From Engraulis encrasicolus (Eukaryota > Chordata > Actinopteri > Clupeiformes > Engraulidae), in contig NC_085868.1 in assembly GCF_034702125.1 (NCBI RefSeq), positions 43,499,116-43,563,115 on the forward strand: DNA of 64,000 nucleotides. Reading direction: 5' to 3'. Under the pieces are notes generated by a model. That model was not told where the DNA came from and did no database searches. It saw nothing but the letters and a program-made list of their open reading frames with translations. Shown piece by piece: positions 1 to 11,334 of the stretch. Both the position numbers and the translations under genes were made by a program. How positions within the stretch are numbered: position 1 is the first letter of the stretch; every line of letters starts with the position of its first letter.

Positions 1-88
1 GCGTGTGTGTGTGTCCGTGTGTGTGTGTGTGCGTGCGTGTGTGCGTGCGTGTGTGTGCGTACGTGTGTGTGTGTCCGTGCGCGTGAGT
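1..88. repeat. Degenerate (GT)n microsatellite, cut by window start
   Basis: Alternating GT with GC and CC interruptions runs from the first base to about 88. The interruptions suggest an old tract that continues outside the window. Confidence 0.95.
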
Positions 89-910
89 TATGTATGAATG
101 GCGGTGAAAGAAAATGTGTGTTTGAGGTCTCGTAGAGTGGGTTAACTCATCTGCTGCTGCACCGTCTGTGTCCGCGGCTTGCGGAGCAGATTGCTAATGA
201 CTTGTTAAGGGATTCCACATGCTGCTTCACACCTTGCTGGCATATTCTCCACAGCTGGAGACAATGAGGGTGGTGTAAAAGGATATGTCCTACATATAGA
301 GTACCTCATCACAGCCTCATCACAGAGGGGAGGTGGACGGTATTTACTTCCCTATTAACCCCTTTCGAAGTCACGTTGTCACTGACTGTGCGCACATTGG
401 TGGCCCAAACAAACACACACACCAACAGACAGTGCAGACCCTGAATAGAGAAGACACACTGTCCCGAAGTGTGTATGGTTGTAAAAAATAGAGATCCTAA
501 AAGTACACGTGTTAGACTATTCAGAGAGATAACAGGCTGTTCTAGAAGCATAGGAGATGCTTGTGGATACAAGCAAATAAACGTACCAACTGGACTGAGG
601 ACATCATCAGGAATGCCTGTGTTTCTGGCGCCAAATTCATATCTGAAGTTATAGTGACCATCCATGTTTTTTATCTCTGAAAAAACACCTGGCGTGTTTA
701 TGTACAAAGGTGCTGTGGTCGATTCTGCGACGACAATGCGCTCACAGCCCGATTACGTCACATCTGTGTACTCGTAGAGGGGTCTGTTAGACAAGAGGAG
801 CAAAGACGTGGCCATTGGTGTCAAAGACTGGGTTAGTTATGTTAGAACGTATTTGTACCTTAATCTTGTTTTTTTACCCCACTTTGCCATCCTAACACAC
901 AGGCGCGCAC

Positions 911-1090
911 CAGGGCTGAATGGGGGGAGAAATAGGGCCCAACCACTTTAGACTGAAAGGGGCCCCTCATAATTAGTGGTGGTTGATTTTTTAAATTATT
1001 ATTTTATTTACATTTCTGAAAATGGGGGCCCACGAGGGTGCAGGGTCCACCGGAAAATGCCTGCCATGCCAGATGGCCAGTCCAGCCCTG
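911..1090 (+). mobile_element. GGGCCC-rich MITE, copy 1
   Basis: The element starts CAGGGCTG and ends CAGCCCTG, giving short hAT-like terminal inverted repeats. Its body shares the blocks GGGGCCCCTCATAATTA, TTTACATTTCTGAAAATG, GCCCACGAGGGTGCAGGG and CCAGATGGCCAGTCC with copies at 8010, 57535 and 62262. No clean 8-bp duplication is left, because the right edge runs straight into the CA microsatellite. Confidence 0.8.
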
Positions 1091-1096
1091 GCCCGT

Positions 1097-1099
<3 letters not shown>

Positions 1100-1194
<95 letters not shown>
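1100..1194. repeat. (CA)n microsatellite, about 47 units
   Basis: An uninterrupted AC/CA run abuts the right end of the preceding MITE. All overlapping open frames here are His-Thr or Cys-Val repeats and are not genes. Confidence 0.99.
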
Positions 1195-1195
<1 letters not shown>

Positions 1196-1275
1196 ACACA
1201 CCACACACAACACACCACACGCATACATGCATGCATGTGCACACACCACCACACCACACCACACCACACCACACA
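1195..1275. repeat. CCACA/CACAC-rich low-complexity tract
   Basis: Irregular CCACACA and ACCACACC units continue the microsatellite with one small ATGCATGC block inside. Confidence 0.9.
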
Positions 1276-2040
1276 ATCACATTCTGACTTCCATTCATAT
1301 TAACCATGACAATAATAAACTGTGCCCCTAGCAAGATAATTCCCAGACCTCAACCTGTCAGTAAGGAAATGTTTTTACATTTACACACAATACGTTAGAT
1401 GAGTTTATCAGTGCAAAAGTGCAAATTGCAGAGCAGTTATTTGCCACAATCTTTATCTCTCAGCGACAGATCTTGCTGGGCCCGTCCTTTAAATGAAGTT
1501 ATTGAACTATTGGCTTCAGAATGAGAAGCATGCTTATCATCATGAAATAAAGCTACATCTTCAGAGTTAATGTCTAGTGAACAATTTCTGGGTATTTGTG
1601 GACATTTGCCTGACTCATTGAGGCTATCAAACACGATCACCCTCCAGGGGAAAATTAAGATGCCCTTGTTTCTAAACTTCCTTTTTAATTATGGAATGAT
1701 TCTCAAAATATTATATTGCTATGGAATCTTTGGAACTATCTGCCTGCCAATTATTTAATTAATTGCTTTATTCATTTACATAGCAGGGCTGTCCCTCTAA
1801 TATTTGCAGCTGTTATTTATTTATTAATTTCAGCATTTTATTTAGTCATTTATTTAACCAGCCTCCCGCCTGCTGCATTTTTCCTGTACTGACTCATCGA
1901 TTTTGCACTTCATTACAGCTCCCCAACATGAAATAAAAGGGAAAAAAATGTGTGAGTAGTGATAGTACTTTTACAAGCACATCGTTCACCAATCTCCACG
2001 CCTCCCCCACACTGCAAGGAGCGGGGTGACCTGAGCGGGT
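1276..2040. other. Unassigned sequence
   Basis: Nothing recognisable. The stretch 1750-1860 is AT-rich with repeated TTTATTTA blocks. Confidence 0.5.
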
Positions 2041-2048
2041 TATAAAAG
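2041..2048 (+). promoter_or_regulatory. TATA-box-like motif
   Basis: TATAAAAG sits just downstream of a GC-rich stretch (GGAGCGGGGTGACC) and upstream of GAGGCGCCTCCC. This resembles a TATA core promoter, but no exon or convincing start codon follows. It could be chance. Confidence 0.2.
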
Positions 2049-4763
2049 AGGCGCCTCCCATTGCATACTGCAGTGATATAATGAATAAGAAAGTTAGATC
2101 GGTACCCTAGTAGTAAAACTGTTTTTTTTTAAATAATTTTAGCATTATTAAAAAGGCCTCACGTTTGCCCTGCAATTCAATATGTCTTGGTAAAGGCCTG
2201 GCAGTTTTAGCATACAAACCTTTTTCACGACTGATAAAGTCCCATTTCCTGCACTAGGTGCATAATCTTGTGACTGATTGCAAACATCTGGATTGGGAAT
2301 GGCTTGCTGTTGGCTGAAGAATACCACCCCAAAAGCTTCATGCAACATGTGTTTTTTATGACCTAAAAAGTATTGTAATACCCTACCTAAATCAATAAAT
2401 AAAACAGAGTGAAGTAAAATGTACACCTGCGATAGGTGTCCAGTCAGAGTAGCATTATATCTAGGAGAGTTGGGAGTTTTGAAAAATAAGTATCCAAGCC
2501 TGCTGTGTTGAATATTGAACTTTTTTAAGCTCAATTACAAAAAAAAAATCGTATGTATATTGCGCTGTCATTTGGCTGGTCTTTATATCAACAGCAATAA
2601 AGAAAGCACCAAGTATTTTCATACAGCTCACTACTTTCTCTTCCAGAAACCTTTCAACTAAATATCTTCAAGTTCACAAACTGCTATTGCCGGTTATTAC
2701 CTTGATCAAAAGCTCATATCGTAAGCTAACAGTTCTCATCTTAAATCTATTTTCATCTCATGTAGAACCTGCACAAAACAGCAGACTGTAAGTGAACCCT
2801 GAGGAGCCACCTCTTTACCACAATCATACCCTTGGGTTACTCATGGAAAATCTTAACTAAAACAGTAAATAGATTTGTTTCCCCCTCTTCATGCTAAAAC
2901 ATCACCAGTTGGTGTGACCAGATCTCTGAATAATTGCTGGACTGGTGTATAAATTGTTGTGTGTGTATGCTGCTGAATATCTGATATGTCCAACACTTGA
3001 ATTTGACAGCAATGCACTCGTATGGCAGCAATTTGAGCTGGGCACACACAGTATACAGGGCAGAGAGCATGGCAATAGAATAATATGTAGCTATGGGGCT
3101 TATCTGTTGTTTGTCCCTCGAGCGGGACAAAGGACGGGCGGAGTTAACTTGCAGAGGACCTTTGCCATAGTTATGCTTCCACCGGCAGGCAAAATTAACA
3201 CTCAGCTGCTTCACTCATGCTCACTGGAAAAACAGATGTTTTGAGCCATGACTCTCCAGCAAATCTTTGAAACAGATGCCAGCCATGATGGCTATGCCTG
3301 ACAACATGGAAGATGACTGAGATTATTGTGATGTTGGAAAAAAGACACAAACTAGCTATGCTACTTTTCAAAAGAGCTTTTAAATTTGAATGAACCTATG
3401 AGATTCTGCAGGAAAAATGGGTTGAAGTGTGTATCCATCTCAGGACGATGGGAAATCATATTGGGAAAGAGAGAGAGGTTAAGAGGTAACTGGTAAACTG
3501 GTAAATAAAGAGGTAACTGGTAAATCCAGTACTTTGAGCTGGTATTGATGAAACTAGGGCATCCCAGATAGCTGTCAATCTATGGTACAGATCTTCAAGC
3601 AGGGGGTCTCTAAAATTGAGTGAGCTATATCAGTCAATATGTATCTGGTGCATTTTGTAGATTAATTGACAAACCCCCCACCACCACACCACCCCCCAAA
3701 AAAAGAAAACAAACTGACTTTGTTTTACTGTCAAGTCTTGGAGGTTTAATTTACAGTGCCCATCATTTTATCTGAAGATAGTGTGGCTAAAGAGAACATA
3801 TTATGCGTGTATAGGTTTTAGGATTGTGGTGCACCATGCTGGTTGCACAGTAGGCTACTCAATTGCAGATGGTGGCGGTATTTGCTTGTGATCCTGTTTA
3901 AGCCTCCCATTTCTGCAAGGGACAATGGCTATAGCATAGTCACAACAAAAGTAAATGATTATTTGGAAGGAAAAATAAAACAATGGTATACTGATAAAAA
4001 AACACAAATGTACTATTTGACATCAGACTTGATGTCCCCATCATAGAATTCTCTATGCCTGGATACAACATAGCACATTAGTAAGGCTAGGGAGTTACTA
4101 CACATGCCCAGCAAGAGCTTGTCTCCTGCATGATCGACCCAGTCGGCTCCTCTGGGCCCGCCCATGAAATCGTTTTTTTCCCCCCATGTTTGCTCCACCC
4201 GCTGTATGTAGTGGCTAATTACGCAATATGCCTAATGACTGACATTCATTTAATGGGCTGGCCAGAGGTGCTGACTGGGTCAATACAGGTGAAATTTCAA
4301 GCTTGGCCTTATTTGGCCAGATAAAGGGGAGGTATGCGGACTAATGGGTGATTTAGATGCCAGGCATTGTATAAGTCATAGAATCAAAGAGTGACACACA
4401 CATTTCACACTGTATTACTGGCCTACTCCTAGACAACGTGAACACAAGCCTCCATGTCTATCTGCATTAGCATATCCAGAACCCTCCCTCTACTCCTCAT
4501 TCCTGTCCAGTCAGCTTTCCCTGGTGGCCTCTTACACCTGACCTCTGAACTCATCGTCTCATTACAAGGCTGTTCCAAATGCTCCATCAAAGCCATGCAC
4601 ACTTCCACAGTGGAGATCACAGCTCCTCAACCTCTCTGACTCGCCCTCCATCTGACCGGGGCATCCTAGTCTGCACACTCTCTCTCTGTCTCTCCTCCAG
4701 CAGCAGACTTGACATGCCTCCCATGGGGCAGGCAAGGCCAGAGCTGTACTTGGGGAGAAATAC
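2049..4763. other. Unassigned sequence, no supported gene
   Basis: The longest open frame is 128 codons on the minus strand (2148-2534). It has no recognised domain and no bordering splice signals that agree. A 20-base direct repeat (GGTAAC TGGTAAA type) occurs near 3486-3525. Confidence 0.5.
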
Positions 4764-4900
4764 ACTGTAAAAGATTTCAAACTGAAATTTACAGCTAATT
4801 GATGGGGAATAATTGCCAGCAAATTGTTTTAAATTTACAACAAATTGCAGAAAAAAAACAGTTGCCAGCAAGTCGTTTAAAATTACAACACTGTTCCGTT
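4764..4900. repeat. Dispersed relative of the 6.3-kb minisatellite monomer
   Basis: The segment begins ACACTGTAAAAG and then contains TTGCCAGCAAATTG and GTTGCCAGCAAG blocks separated by TAAATTTACAACA. These match the building blocks of the tandem array at 6270-6745, so this is probably a diverged monomer or the source element. Confidence 0.6.
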
Positions 4901-5334
4901 TTCAAAACTACTCTGACCATGGCACATGTCCTGCCCCCTCATCCGCCCGCCTCCTCCCGCCTCCACCCCCGCTGTCCGCCTCCATGTCTGAGATGCCTTC
5001 AACATGGTATCGTCCCCATCCTCCACCATGACTGAGATAGCATGGTACCATAATCCCACTCTGCTCTAAGCATATACTTCTAGAAGTTCAGCCTTGCATG
5101 GGTGAAGCACAAATAATAAATCACTCAGCATAGTGTTGGCACAGTGACAGTGATAGTTTCTTCAAGAGGACTTTCATTTATCAAGTCATCTCAAAGGGGA
5201 ATTCAAAAACAGTCACAATAAGGACTGTATGGAAATGCATTTGTCAAACCAATCAAGTGGTCTAAATGTAATATTATGCAAAAAACACCATAAAACATGC
5301 TATGCTACCAGAAGGCTCTCAAAAGATGAAACAA
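4901..5334. other. Unassigned, locally C-rich
   Basis: A C-rich patch (4930-5035) contains CCTCCACCCCCGC-like blocks and two CATGGTA words in inverted order. No exon is supported. Confidence 0.4.
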
Positions 5335-5640
5335 CCCAACCAGTTAACCTGTCAGGCAGCCAACCGGCCAGGTAACCAACTGGCCTTGACAGACTGGCTG
5401 GTTGACTGGCCAGCTGCCTGTCCGATTCACTGGCTGGTTGACTGGCTGCCTGGCTAAACCAGCCAGGCAGCCAGTCAACCGGACAGGCAGCCGGCCAGTC
5501 AACCAGCCAGTCAACAAGCAAGGCAGCAAGCCAGTCAACTGACCAGGCGGACAGGCTGTCAGTCAACCTGCCAGGCAGCTAGCTGGTCAACTGGCACTAT
5601 GCTGTCAGCCACCTTGTCAACAAACCAACCACTCATCTAG
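5335..5640. repeat. Foldback block built of CAGCCAGTCAAC-like units
   Basis: The block consists of irregular 8-14 base units of CAGGCAGC, CAGCCAGTCAAC and their complements. Units on the left half are mostly in one orientation and those on the right half in the other. The core arms are 5392-5455 and 5461-5512, separated by five bases. The left arm has a roughly 12-base extra unit relative to the right. Confidence 0.9.
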
Positions 5641-6139
5641 TCGGCTAATCAATTGATTGCCAGTACCAGTGAGCGCCAGTGAGTCAGGCACTATGCTGTG
5701 CCATTCAGACAAGCAGCCAAAGCAGTGTGACAGTCCAGGTTTATATAGTGGGGCAAGTGAACCATGTGACCAGAGTAATCAAGCATTGGGCAGGTGCTGG
5801 CAATCATTGAATCACGGCATGAAAGTGATTAGTAATAAAGTGAGGCAAGGCACTAATTGACAGATTGGTTAGGTATAGAGTGTGACAACAGAGTAACAAG
5901 AGAGATCTGTATCAAAAAGCTAACAAGTTCCTAGTATGTTCCAATCATTGATGTTCCTGCTCTAGAACTACAGTTTAAAAACAGACTGGGCTCCTTCTAA
6001 GATAGTGTTTAAAAAAGTATAAGGATATTCTTAAATGGATTGGTTTTGGCCCTTGTTTAATGCGCATATCAAAACTTCAGTTCCAAAAAGTTTTCATTCT
6101 GATCCATGTTTATAAGTAAACATTCCATATATATGTGGA
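5641..6139. other. Unassigned sequence
   Basis: No repeat boundary or exon is visible. A single 67-codon frame at 5657-5860 has no recognised motif. Confidence 0.4.
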
Positions 6140-6265
6140 ACAGTGGTTGGACAAAATAACTGAAACACCTGTCCTATTAATGTGTGGGAAGTTCCATGGC
6201 TCAAGTGGGCCAGCCTGTTGGCCAATCTTCATTAATTGCACATTGCACCAGTAAGGTGAAGTTGA
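6140..6265 (+). repeat. Teleost-type interspersed repeat fragment
   Basis: The words CAGTGGTTGGACAAAATAAC and GAAACACCTGTCC, followed by GGCCAGCCTGTTGGCCAATC, resemble a repeat I associate with many fish genomes. The class is not determinable from this fragment. Confidence 0.4.
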
Positions 6266-6269
6266 GTTG

Positions 6270-6745
6270 AATTGCTGGTGAAAAGTTACCAGCTAACTGT
6301 TGTAAAATTACAACAAATTTGCTGGCAAAAAAGTTGCCAGCTCATTGTTTTGAAATTAAAGCAAATTGCTGGTGAAAGGTTGCCAGCTAATTGATGTAAA
6401 ATTAAAGCAAATTGCTGGCAATAAAAAGTTGCCAGCTAATTGTTGTAAAATTACAACAAATTTGCTGGCAAATACGTTGCCAGCTCATTGTTGTGAAATT
6501 AAAGCAAATTGCTGGTGAAAAGTTGCCAGCTACTTGAAGTAAAATTAAAGCAAATTGCTGGCAATAAAAAAGTTGCCAGCTAATTGTTGTAAAATTACAA
6601 CAAATTTGCTGGCAAAAAAGTTGCCAGCTCATTGTTGTGAAAATAAAGCAAATTGCTGGTGAAAAGTTGCCAGATAATTGAAGTCAAATTAAAGCAAATT
6701 GTTGGCAATAAAAAGTTGCCAGCTAATTGTTGTAAAATTACCTGG
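6270..6745. repeat. Higher-order minisatellite, about 143-bp unit of three ~48-bp subunits
   Basis: Each subunit begins GTTGCCAGCT and ends near GCTGGCAA or GCTGGTGAAA. Three subunit types alternate in fixed order: type A has TTGTAAAATTACAAC, type B has TTGTGAAATTAAAGC, type C has TAAAATTAAAGC. Type-A subunits start at 6285, 6428, 6572 and 6715, spacings of 143, 144 and 143. Type A is itself an imperfect palindrome, with TTGCCAGC at one end and GCTGGCAA at the other. Confidence 0.95.
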
Positions 6746-7066
6746 GCCTCTGCTTCCATTCCTTCTCATGGGATTTTGAGATATATTCTGTTGCCGAAGC
6801 CATTAAAAAGCCAAATTGAACCACAGGGGGGGCTGCCACACCTGAGCATCGTTTATGCTCTATGACCTGCCCATCGTCTGTATAAATGGACAAACCATCA
6901 TTGGTCTCTCCCATGCCCTTTTAGCAAAGAGAAGCCTGTTTTGAATTGCACTGAGCTGAAATTAGCGCACCTGGACGTCATTTACAGTCAGCTGGCTCAT
7001 GACCAAAGAAGGTAGATTGGATAAGCAGTATCACTCAATGGAAAATGCATTGGCCACAGTGTAGTA
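6746..7066. other. Unassigned sequence
   Basis: Single-copy-looking sequence between the minisatellite and the SINE. No exon is supported. Confidence 0.4.
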
Positions 7067-7300
7067 GTTGGGGGCAGTCGTGGCTCAGTGGTTAGAGCAC
7101 TGGGTTGGCAACCCAAGGGTTCCCGGTTCAATGCCCGACCGGACTGCAGCTGAAGTGCCCTTGAGCAAGGCACCTAAGGCTCCCCGGGCACCATTCAGCA
7201 GGCATCCCACTGCTACGGACTAGTGTGTGTAATTCAATGTGATTCACTGGCCCAAATGGGATAAATGCTCCAGCTCAAATTGGCTTTGTAGTATGAGGGT
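7067..7300 (+). mobile_element. tRNA-derived SINE (A and B boxes visible)
   Basis: The head carries an A-box-like TGGCTCAGTGGTTAGAGC and a B-box-like GGTTCAATGCC, about 40 bases apart as in a tRNA promoter. The head is followed by a non-tRNA body with CCCTTGAGCAAGGCACCTAA. RNA polymerase III would be expected to transcribe an intact copy. Flanking TGTAGTA words on both sides may be a short target duplication. Confidence 0.75.
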
Positions 7301-8009
7301 GTTGCTTTAATGCCATTGAACTAATACATTTATGCTTAATGACATGGTGCACATGGTCAGTGTGTGCGATGCCATGATGGACAAAATTTGTACTCCACAA
7401 ATTTGGTCGAAAGTGGATATCCGGTTGTCAGTGCTCAGTTTGGGGCCAAATTTACTGCAGCTGTCGGTCAGCATTAATTGCGGGGGATAATTAAGGACAG
7501 GTGACAAACATTCACTATTGTATCCTATGACCTGTTCCACACTTTACCATGCTTCCAATTTGACCATGGAAGAAGAAAATTGAACTCCCCTTGCTATCAT
7601 TCCGTACTACGCTCCGATGATGTCTGTAAACCCTCCTATGTCTACCTCCTTGCTCATGACCAGGTGTGTGCGATTGAAGAGTTCAAATCAGTTCAAATTC
7701 TCTCCACCTCTATCAGGCCTGTATGCATGTTTTAAAAGCATCCAATTAGAATGTGACCTGAGCTCCATAATTTCAGCATGTGGCTTTGCATACATTTGCA
7801 TTAGGACAGCAGCCCTGACAAAACAGATCTTTACAACAGTATGTTGTAAAAAGTACTATGTGCTGCTGTACATTTACAATTGTGAATTGTACTCTATATG
7901 ATATCCCACAATGCATTGCACATTACAGCAGTGAATAGTAAACTGGTATATACATCTTCTTGATGTAGAATTCTAATGTGAAATCACAACAATCGTTTAC
8001 AGTGTAGGA
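7301..8009. other. Unassigned sequence
   Basis: No recognisable element. AT-rich with a few CCACAATGCATTGCAC-like words near 7905. Confidence 0.4.
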
Positions 8010-8214
8010 TCCGGGCACTTTTGGCTTAAAGGAACAGTCCCCTCATAATTAAGTGCGCAGAACTGACCCACCGGTGGGCCCTGCACTCTCGTGGGCCCCT
8101 ATTTTCAGAAATGTAAAAAAAAAATCTAAATTTACATTTCGTAAAATAGGGGCCCATGGGGGTGCAGGGCCCACCGGAAAATGCCTGCTTTGCCAGATGG
8201 CCAGTCCAGCCCTG
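8010..8214 (+). mobile_element. GGGCCC-rich MITE, copy 2 (left end lost)
   Basis: The element contains an internal inverted repeat. GTGGGCCCTGCAC and GTGGGCCCCTATTTT on the left answer AAAATAGGGGCCCATG and GTGCAGGGCCCACCGG on the right, around an A/T-rich centre. It ends CCAGTCCAGCCCTG. The terminal CAGGGCTG on the left is absent. Confidence 0.85.
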
Positions 8215-8778
8215 TCCAAGGCTCAGCTGAAGTGCTGGGCTATTTCCGCAGGGATGCCCGTCTTTGGCCCAAGGCCTACTACTCTCATCAGCCAGTCATT
8301 TCCGGGGCTCAGTCAGGACTGTTTGTTATGAGTGTTCTGACATAAAAAGGAAGAAGTGGACAGAGGGATTAGGCTTTCTGAAGGGCTTCTGAAGTGCTGA
8401 GAACAGCGTGAAGAAAAAACGAATGAAAACAACCTGCCTGCTCCCCAAAATAGAGTGCATGCTGCTGCCTCTATAACCCTTTCCAGTGTAACTCAAATGC
8501 ATTCAAAAGGCAGCAGTCAACTATTTGAGTCAACCACTTGAATGAATGTATTTGAGAGTAAATGTGAGTGCCAGGAAAGTAAACTAGGCAATCATGTTTG
8601 GGGAAATTTGATTTGTAAGCACATGTACTGCATGGTATTGATTCTGGCTAGTGGGTGGAAATGTTGTCTACCAGACAAATCCCTTTCGCTAAAAGGCAGT
8701 GAGGGAATGGGGATTGATAGCTGTTAGTTTGTTACAAGGAACTGATTCAACAGCATCTCCTCTCGCATCGATTCATGT
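8215..8778. other. Unassigned sequence
   Basis: No feature is supported between the MITE and the dispersed repeat that starts at 8779. Confidence 0.4.
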
Positions 8779-9425
8779 GGGTCATGCCACGCCAAATCAC
8801 AGAATCATCCTGCACGACCATCTCAGATTTGGCTTGAAAAAATCAAGTAGCTTCACATGTCCTAATAGGAGAAGTGCAACACTATAGCTCCAAACTTTTT
8901 GCCATTAAAACATGTTTTGTCAGGTACTCCTCTGATTCATTTTGAAAAGGGTTGTCCAAGAGCCCACTTTCGAATTGCTGTATCTAAAAAACTACTAAAG
9001 GTAGGTCTTTAGAAACTTTAAAGGATAACGTTTGGAACATGTAGTATTTGTGAATTGTGGACATTGACACTTCCCCTTGTCATTTACCACATTTTTCTGG
9101 GGGCTTGAAGTTGCTCAAAAAAAAATTCACCTTCAAATTTGAGGGCATCTTTGAAGGAATGTGGTATGTGCAATTTCAACAGAAGTTTGATTTGGACAAA
9201 GCATATTCCCAACCAGTCATTGTATGTTGTGTTTGAAGACTGATCTGCAGTGATGAACAGTTTAGAATATATGAAATGTTTAAAATGGGGAAAAAATGAA
9301 ACTGGGTGCCATCTTTGCCATGTTATATGAACACAATGGCACCACTCATCACCATTAAAGCAACAGTTTTCGAAAGAGTAGATGTCTGTTTTTAAAAACT
9401 GGGATGGTATTCTGCCTCAATATTT
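8779..9425 (+). repeat. Solo copy of the repeat that forms the 19.4-22.8 kb palindrome
   Basis: The copy begins GGGTCATGCCACGCCAAATC and stays alignable along about 640 bases with the left arm at 19377. Landmarks are CACGACCATCTCAGATTTGG, GAGCCCACTTTC, TTTCTGGGGGCTTGAAGTTG and GGTATTCTGCCTC. Its presence as a single copy shows that the arm is a dispersed repeat unit. The class is unknown and no coding capacity is visible. Confidence 0.85.
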
Positions 9426-9692
9426 CTTATGCATTTAATAACCCAATGACATCTGCAGCATTGCACCATTGGGGGCTGACCTCTTGCATGGGTGAGGCAT
9501 AAATGCAATTTCATTGTGTGCAGCGATCACTGTGGAGTGCTTTGACAATGAAAATGAGAGTTGGAGTTTCCCACTTGGGCTTTCTGCTTTTACAATCCTT
9601 TCAGGGAAAATGCTGAATCCTTAGACATTCTATACATTAGTCTGAAACCAAAAGTGACATTCAGATATTACCGCCGTGTTTTGTTGATTCTT

Positions 9693-9752
9693 CAAGTCAA
9701 GTCAAGTCAAGTCAAGTCAAGTCAAGTCAAGTCAAGTCAAGTCAAGTCAAGT
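9693..9752. repeat. (CAAGT)12 tail of a minus-strand LINE
   Basis: Twelve perfect pentanucleotide units abut the LINE 3' end GTTTATTGTCAATTTC. On the LINE's own strand the tail reads (ACTTG)n. Microsatellite tails are usual for CR1/L2/Rex-type non-LTR elements. Confidence 0.95.
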
Positions 9753-9856
9753 TTATTGTCAATTTCTTTACATGCACTGGTCATACAAAGAATTTGAAAT
9801 TGCGTTTCTTGCTCTCCCATGCAGACATAGACTAATCTAGGTAAGGACATAGACAG

Positions 9857-10757
9857 TAGACCTATGATTTTTGGCCCAGGCCCGAGCCCGAACCCGAACC
9901 CGAGCCAATTTCGGGTCGGGTCGGGCCTGAAATGTCACTCATTACGTTCGGGTAGGGTCGGGTTCGGCTTCTCTATCGTTGACAGTTTTTTTTTTTTTTT
10001 TTTTTTTTTTAAATAAATAAATAGGCTATGTAGGCTGTGCGTTAATAATATTCCACGTCAGTTGATAATCCAGCAGTGCAGTGCCTGCTGCTAGAATGCA
10101 CGCGCTTTCCCTCGCCTCTCCCTCCCATCACAGTGCGCTGAGGCATTTCGGCCGTGTTTTGGCCACGAGAGACGCGTGGTCTGCAAAAAACAGAGGTCGC
10201 CTCATCAACCCGACACATACTGTAGCCTAATAAACTCTTGCAATGGCAATTCAAGAACTCCTTCATTCCTGTTCTGCTGCTCGCGTCGTTGTTCTTCTTT
10301 GTCTCGCTGTCTCTCTCTGTGAAAGTGCCGCGCTAGATTTTTAAGGTCGTACTGCTGCTGTGGCTTATGGCCCAATTGATCAGCCGGTCAAAATGACGGA
10401 CGCCCTTAAAATTTTCCGCCAACTCTTAAAAAAAGCGTCAATGATGGATTATCGCTTAATGTAACCTCTGTGCACTGCAGTGCAGCATACACAGAAATAT
10501 AAAAGATGGCCTGCATGTTTATACAGTCTATTTAACTTAGATTTCGTAACAAAATACTTTAATGGCTTTAATTTAAGGGCTTTGATTTGTTATCATAGAT
10601 CACCCCTCCTTATAAATAAAATTTGAAATTTTCGGGCTTCCCTCGGGCTCGGGGCCTACACAATCCAATAATTAGTCGGCCTCGGGCCGGGCCCGGCCCA
10701 ATTCCCATGGGCCCATGTCGGTTCGGGCTTGGATTTTTTTACCCGTTCTTACCTCTG
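9857..10757. mobile_element. 901-bp hAT-type element nested in the LINE
   Basis: The element is flanked by identical 8-bp duplications ATAGACAG at 9849-9856 and 10758-10765. The ends are TAGACCTATGA on the left and, read inward, CAGAGGTAAGA on the right. Both lead into CCCGAGCCCGAACCC-like subterminal repeats. It contains a T25 tract (9986-10010). A 74-codon minus-strand frame (10042-10266) has no recognised domain. The 8-bp duplication and end structure point to hAT. Confidence 0.88.
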
Positions 10758-11001
10758 ATAGACAGTATAGACATAGACAGTACTCATACATGGACATAGA
10801 CAGTATGGACGTAGACATTGCTCATACAGACATTTAAAGTGCAAGACTGGACAACAGAAGACTTGTAGAGAACATACATTAAGAGGAGGTATTTTGTTGT
10901 GCTTTTTCTAAAAGTCCTTTATAGCGTTCTGACATAGTACTAGTAGCATTTGAAGAAAATAAATAATTAAATTTTTTTTATTAAATACACCAGCAGCAGT
11001 A

Positions 11002-11034
11002 TGTGTGTGTGTGTGTGTGTGTTTGTATGTGTTT

Positions 11035-11121
<87 letters not shown>

Positions 11122-11287
11122 AGTGCAGGTAGAAAGTGCGGTGTGCGTCTGTGTGTGTGTACCTGTGTATGTGTGTGTGTTTGTGTGTGTATGTGTGTGA
11201 GTATGAGTTTGTGTGTCAGTGTGTGTATGTTTGGTTTAGTGCAGAAAGTGCAGTGTGCTTGTGTTTGTGAGTGTGTGTGTGTCTGTG

Positions 11288-11324
<37 letters not shown>

Positions 11325-11334
11325 ATGTGTATGT
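11002..11334. repeat. (GT)n array interrupted by TTTAGTGCAGGTAGAAAGTG spacers
   Basis: GT tracts are separated by three related spacers at about 11120, 11235 and 11340. These carry TTAGTGCAG and GAAAGTGC/GAAAGTTC words, so this is a GT-rich minisatellite and not a simple microsatellite. It lies within the LINE 3' UTR. Confidence 0.9.

Noticed and set aside
976..1334. Several open frames of about 90-108 codons on both strands
   Set aside because: They are translations of the CA microsatellite and its CCACA flank (His-Thr and Cys-Val repeats).
2148..2534. 128-codon minus-strand frame
   Set aside because: No recognised motif, no splice context, AT-rich composition; treated as chance.
2894..3214. 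106-codon minus-strand frame
   Set aside because: No motif and an overlapping plus frame of similar length; no support as a gene.
5335..6745. CRISPR-like array
   Set aside because: The repeats are contiguous or palindromic tandem units with no unique spacers, in a vertebrate genome.
7067..7140. Possible functional tRNA gene
   Set aside because: The tRNA-like head does not close into a full cloverleaf by eye and is fused to a SINE body.
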